From contig JAOZRQ010000193.1 in the NCBI GenBank assembly GCA_029940115.1, positions 2,786 to 11,243 of the forward strand: a stretch of 8,458 bases of DNA, read 5' to 3'. Positions 6,345 to 8,458 of this stretch are shown here, piece after piece; positions within the stretch are counted from its first letter, which is position 1, and each line of letters opens with the position of its first letter. A program made the translations under genes and the position numbers. Under the pieces are notes generated by a model. It did not search any database. It was not told where the DNA came from and saw nothing but the letters and a program-made list of their open reading frames with translations. This DNA is from Desulfobacterales bacterium (GTDB lineage: Bacteria > Desulfobacterota > Desulfobacteria > Desulfobacterales > 4be13).

Positions 6345-6408
6345 TAGGGTGGGGTTCTACCCACCAATTTTAAACACCATTGAAATTGGTGGGTAGAACC
6401 CCACCCTA
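6345..6408. repeat. Perfect 26-bp inverted repeat
   Basis: Arms 6345-6370 (tagggtggggttctaccca...) and 6383-6408 (...tgggtagaaccccaccct plus a) are exact reverse complements around the 12-nt loop taaacaccattg. The element begins 42 bases upstream of the lipoprotein start codon. A shortened relative is at about 4980-5000. It is a likely member of an interspersed palindromic family. Confidence 0.88.
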
Positions 6409-6532
6409 TAACGGATTTAGAGGAGCCCGTGCCCCGTTTCAGACAGACTCGCATGCCCACATGCATGTTCACGCCCATGGGCGGGCGACCCATGGGCGAC
6501 GGGCATGTCCGTGCCCACAAATGTTCACGGGC

Positions 6533-6582
6533 CTGATTATAACGCTTTTTGGGGAGGCCTCCCCAAAAAGCGTTATAATCAG
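6533..6582. repeat. Perfect 50-nt palindrome
   Basis: Positions 6533-6557 are the exact reverse complement of 6558-6582, with no loop: the centre is ggggaggcctcccc, flanked by ctttt/aaaag and then gattataacg/cgttataatc. It lies 34 bases beyond the stop codon of the ATPase/nuclease gene. It could act as a transcript end or mRNA 3' stabiliser, or be an interspersed element. On the minus strand no T-run follows the stem. Confidence 0.9.
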
Positions 6583-6616
6583 CCCTACGACCACATCTCT
6601 TTGGAATCAGCAATTG

Positions 6617-8191
6617 TCACACCCAGACCGCAAAGATATGTTTGTCCAGAAACTTGATCTGTTCCTGCTTGTATGTCTTGTTCTTTCTGAAATCATAGAT
6701 CAGCAGATACCCCTCCTTCAGGGAATAGATGTCGAGATAGTCGCTCAACTGTCTCAGGCCCTCTTGATGCGCCTTGGGACCGTACCAGCGTTTGAGCTCC
6801 ACCACATGGCGTCTGGTTTTGCAGGTGATGACCAAGTCCATCCGCCGCTCGTCGGCCACATTCGGCTCCTTGAACTCGAACCCCTTGCCGTTGATGATCG
6901 GCCGGAGGAAGGCGAGGAACAGGAGGCGTCCCTCCCGTTCCAGGAATTTTTGGTCATGATGGGAATGGTGCTCCTTCATGAAGGTCTGAAATCTCTGCAA
7001 AATCAGTTTCACATCCAGAATGTCACCATCAAAAAATTCGGGACCGGCCAGACCATTGACGTCCCCATACTCGGCTCTCATCAGTTTGGACATCATGTGG
7101 GCATAAATCCGCTGTTCAAATATCCGGTTGTGAATGACGCAGTGCCCGTCGGATTCCGAGAGAATGCCGTAGAGATGTCCAAAGTGGATCACCGGGTCGG
7201 CAATGGCGAATGGCAGGATTTTCCCATTCATGATCACCTGAAACACCGCATCATACAGTTCCGGATTGTTCTCCAGATTTTTGGCCATGCTGTCAAAAAG
7301 CGTGGTCGTATAACTGTCTCTGACGATCATGCGAAACGCGTCCTCCACATCACTGACCGACCAGTTCCGCTCCTCCCGCGCCGGCACGATCTGTTCGTCA
7401 ATGAACTTGCAGAGCTTGCTCACGAGATACGGATACCCGGAGGTGTAATACCGGAGTCTGTCGGCGATGCTGGGGATGTCCATCTGGATCTGCCAATCAT
7501 CCTGATACGCCCGCAACATGGTCCCGATCTCATCCGGGCTGAAGCTCATGTCCAAGACGAAGTCCATGGCGATGTTCCAAGGGCTGTTGTATTTCCTCTC
7601 ATCATCCGGTCGGATTTTGGCCTTGAGGGTCTTCACATCATGGACACCGGCCAGGACGACGGATTGGAAGGTGTGGTCCATCCCCTCGTCGCGTTGCAGG
7701 TACTTGTTCCGCAACATCCCGAGAAAATTGAGGAAGATCTGGTTGTCGCTGCTCTTGTCCACCTCGTCGATCAGGAGCGCCACATGCTTTTCCGCGTCCA
7801 TCACATAGCGGGAGATGAAGAGCGACAGGTCATCAAAGCTGTGTACCTGTTGGGACTCCCGGGTGAAATACGCGGCCTTCTCCGGTTCGGTGAACATCAG
7901 GCTCCGCGCGATGATCTTCAGAAAGGCCGGGCAGAAGTCGCGCTCGCTGGCAAAGGGGGCATCCCCGACCCCCTCAAAGCTGATCTTCAGGACGAGATAG
8001 TCCTCCCGCGCATTCAGCCGCCTGGCCAAGAGCGACAGAGTGGTGGTCTTGCCGAATTGTCGGGGGCGGTTGATGGTGAAATATTCCCCGTCCTCGACAA
8101 GCCGGATGATCGCCTCCATTTTGCGGGATGTGTCCGCCATGTAATGCCGATTGGGGACACACAGCCCCGTGTCGTTAAATTTTTTTCGCAT
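6617..8191 (-). CDS. AAA-ATPase fused to PD-(D/E)XK nuclease-like domain
   Basis: A 524-residue protein of the bacterial family that joins an AAA-ATPase-like domain to a C-terminal PD-(D/E)XK nuclease fold. Residues 1-40 hold the lead-in seen in this family (TGLCVPNRHYMADTS). Walker A is NRPRQFGKTTTL (41-52), the P-loop variant with Arg-Gln before Gly-Lys-Thr. Walker B is VALLIDEVDKSS (137-148), followed by a sensor-like strand VVLAGVHDVKTL (178-189). The nuclease-like core has Glu420 (EREGRLLFLAFL), Asp452 (RRMDLVI) and Glu465-x-Lys467 (VELKRW), so the catalytic set looks intact. The end IKFLDKHIFAVWV is characteristic of the family. These proteins are often present in many copies per genome; their role is unproven, with defence or mobile-element functions proposed by inference. 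I place the start at 8191, not at the in-frame ATG at 8332, because the latter overlaps gatA and the former has a strong ribosome binding site. Cytoplasmic. Confidence 0.92.
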   Translation of the reverse strand: MRKKFNDTGLCVPNRHYMADTSRKMEAIIRLVEDGEYFTINRPRQFGKTTTLSLLARRLNAREDYLVLKISFEGVGDAPFASERDFCPAFLKIIARSLMFTEPEKAAYFTRESQQVHSFDDLSLFISRYVMDAEKHVALLIDEVDKSSDNQIFLNFLGMLRNKYLQRDEGMDHTFQSVVLAGVHDVKTLKAKIRPDDERKYNSPWNIAMDFVLDMSFSPDEIGTMLRAYQDDWQIQMDIPSIADRLRYYTSGYPYLVSKLCKFIDEQIVPAREERNWSVSDVEDAFRMIVRDSYTTTLFDSMAKNLENNPELYDAVFQVIMNGKILPFAIADPVIHFGHLYGILSESDGHCVIHNRIFEQRIYAHMMSKLMRAEYGDVNGLAGPEFFDGDILDVKLILQRFQTFMKEHHSHHDQKFLEREGRLLFLAFLRPIINGKGFEFKEPNVADERRMDLVITCKTRRHVVELKRWYGPKAHQEGLRQLSDYLDIYSLKEGYLLIYDFRKNKTYKQEQIKFLDKHIFAVWV

Positions 8192-8196
8192 AGTTG

Positions 8197-8203
8197 TCTC
8201 CTT
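8197..8203 (-). promoter_or_regulatory. Ribosome binding site fixing the ATPase/nuclease start
   Basis: The minus strand reads AAGGAGA, then CAACT, then ATG at 8191-8189. This near-ideal site with 5-base spacing decides for the start at 8191 over the in-frame ATG 141 bases upstream. That upstream ATG would add 47 Arg-rich residues encoded over the end of gatA. Confidence 0.85.
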
Positions 8204-8225
8204 CGCAAATCGTCTGTTTCCAGCC

Positions 8226-8458
8226 TCACACCTCCGGCCTCTTTCCATGAAACGCCGTCGCCTGCTCAAAGTTATACGCGATCCTGAGCAGCATCTCCTC
8301 ATTGAAATGCGTTCCCATGATCTGGAGTCCAATAGGCAGTCCCTCCTTTGAGAATCCGCAGGGAACCGACATTCCGGGTATGCCGGCCAGATTCGCGGAG
8401 AGGGTGAAGATGTCCGAGAGATACATGGTCAGGGGATCGTCAACATTTTCGCCGATGG
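8226..8458 (-). CDS. gatA: Asp-tRNA(Asn)/Glu-tRNA(Gln) amidotransferase subunit A, C-terminal end
   Basis: Only the last 76 residues are in the window; the 5' part lies beyond the right edge. The visible sequence runs from IGENVDDPLTMYLSDIFTLS through NLAGIPGMSVPCGF, GLPIGLQIMG and FNEEMLLRIAYNFEQAT to a TGA at 8226-8228, a close match to the end of GatA. GatA is the amidase subunit of GatCAB. It releases ammonia from glutamine (or asparagine) for conversion of mischarged Glu-tRNA(Gln) or Asp-tRNA(Asn). The catalytic Ser-Ser-Lys residues lie in the missing part. The ATPase/nuclease gene begins 34 bases downstream on the same strand and may be read from the same transcript. Confidence 0.93.
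   Translation of the reverse strand, partial: IGENVDDPLTMYLSDIFTLSANLAGIPGMSVPCGFSKEGLPIGLQIMGTHFNEEMLLRIAYNFEQATAFHGKRPEV

Larger units (their letters stand above)
6303..6616. other. Gene-free interval with two strong palindromes
   Basis: No coding region is supported on either strand. The interval holds the 26-bp inverted repeat at 6345-6408, a stretch of short GC-rich repeats at about 6421-6532, and the 50-nt palindrome at 6533-6582. The GC-rich stretch includes the 12-nt palindrome cgcccatgggcg at 6472-6483, gcccacatgcatgttcac at 6455-6472, its near copy gcccacaaatgttcac at 6513-6528, and an inverted copy of ggggcacggg at 6426-6435. The promoter of the lipoprotein gene should lie here. 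Confidence 0.7.

Noticed and set aside
6533..6582. Classical intrinsic terminator
   Set aside because: The stem is perfect, but no T-run follows it on the minus strand; the same holds for the hairpins at 4643-4677 and 5102-5197.
6380..8287. Plus-strand open frame of 635 codons opposite the ATPase/nuclease gene
   Set aside because: It is the antisense shadow of a well-supported gene, has no recognisable domain and is rich in His and Pro, as such shadows often are.
8192..8332. N-terminal extension of the ATPase/nuclease gene to the ATG at 8332
   Set aside because: It overlaps the end of gatA, encodes Arg-rich sequence unlike the family, and the ATG at 8191 has an AAGGAGA ribosome binding site.

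Overview
The window carries six genes, all on the minus strand, separated by intergenic gaps packed with palindromic and direct repeats. Read in the direction of transcription (high to low coordinates) they are: the 3' end of gatA (cut by the right edge), a 524-residue AAA-ATPase/PD-(D/E)XK nuclease-like protein, a von Willebrand factor A (VWA) lipoprotein, a 59-residue conserved-looking small protein, a broken recQ, and a 160-residue tandem-ACT protein. No rRNA, tRNA, CRISPR array, transposase or phage gene was seen.

The organism looks like a Gram-negative bacterium with a lipoprotein export system. The expanded-family AAA/PD-(D/E)XK protein, the short 'gaaac-ggtttct' palindromes and the 'gtagggtgggg' palindromes recall repeat-rich Desulfobacterota (Desulfonema-like sulfate reducers and relatives). 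That placement is inference from memory of similar genomes, not a search result.

Right end (6617-8458): gatA encodes the amidase subunit of the Asp/Glu-tRNA amidotransferase. It is followed after 34 nt by the ATPase/nuclease gene, which has a strong ribosome binding site and could be co-transcribed with it. Between 6303 and 6616 there is no gene, but there is a perfect 26-bp-arm inverted repeat and a perfect 50-nt palindrome.

Middle (4621-6302): a VWA-domain lipoprotein, then 346 bp of three consecutive hairpins, then a 59-residue gene at 4700-4879, then a GC-rich hairpin in front of recQ.

Left half (1-4623): recQ is split into two reading frames by a small deletion near 3646 and also lacks about 15 residues of the helicase core near 4140. 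Its second half is unusually long: after the zinc, winged-helix and HRDC regions it continues into two helix-turn-helix-like segments and a roughly 220-residue C-terminal module that resembles the dual-OB domain. Then come 855 bp of repeats without a gene (731-1585), the ACT gene, and a 31-bp degenerate tandem repeat at the left edge. The genes do not form an obvious single pathway. The most notable features are the decaying RecQ fusion, the overlooked small gene in front of it, and several families of palindromes confined to the intergenic gaps.
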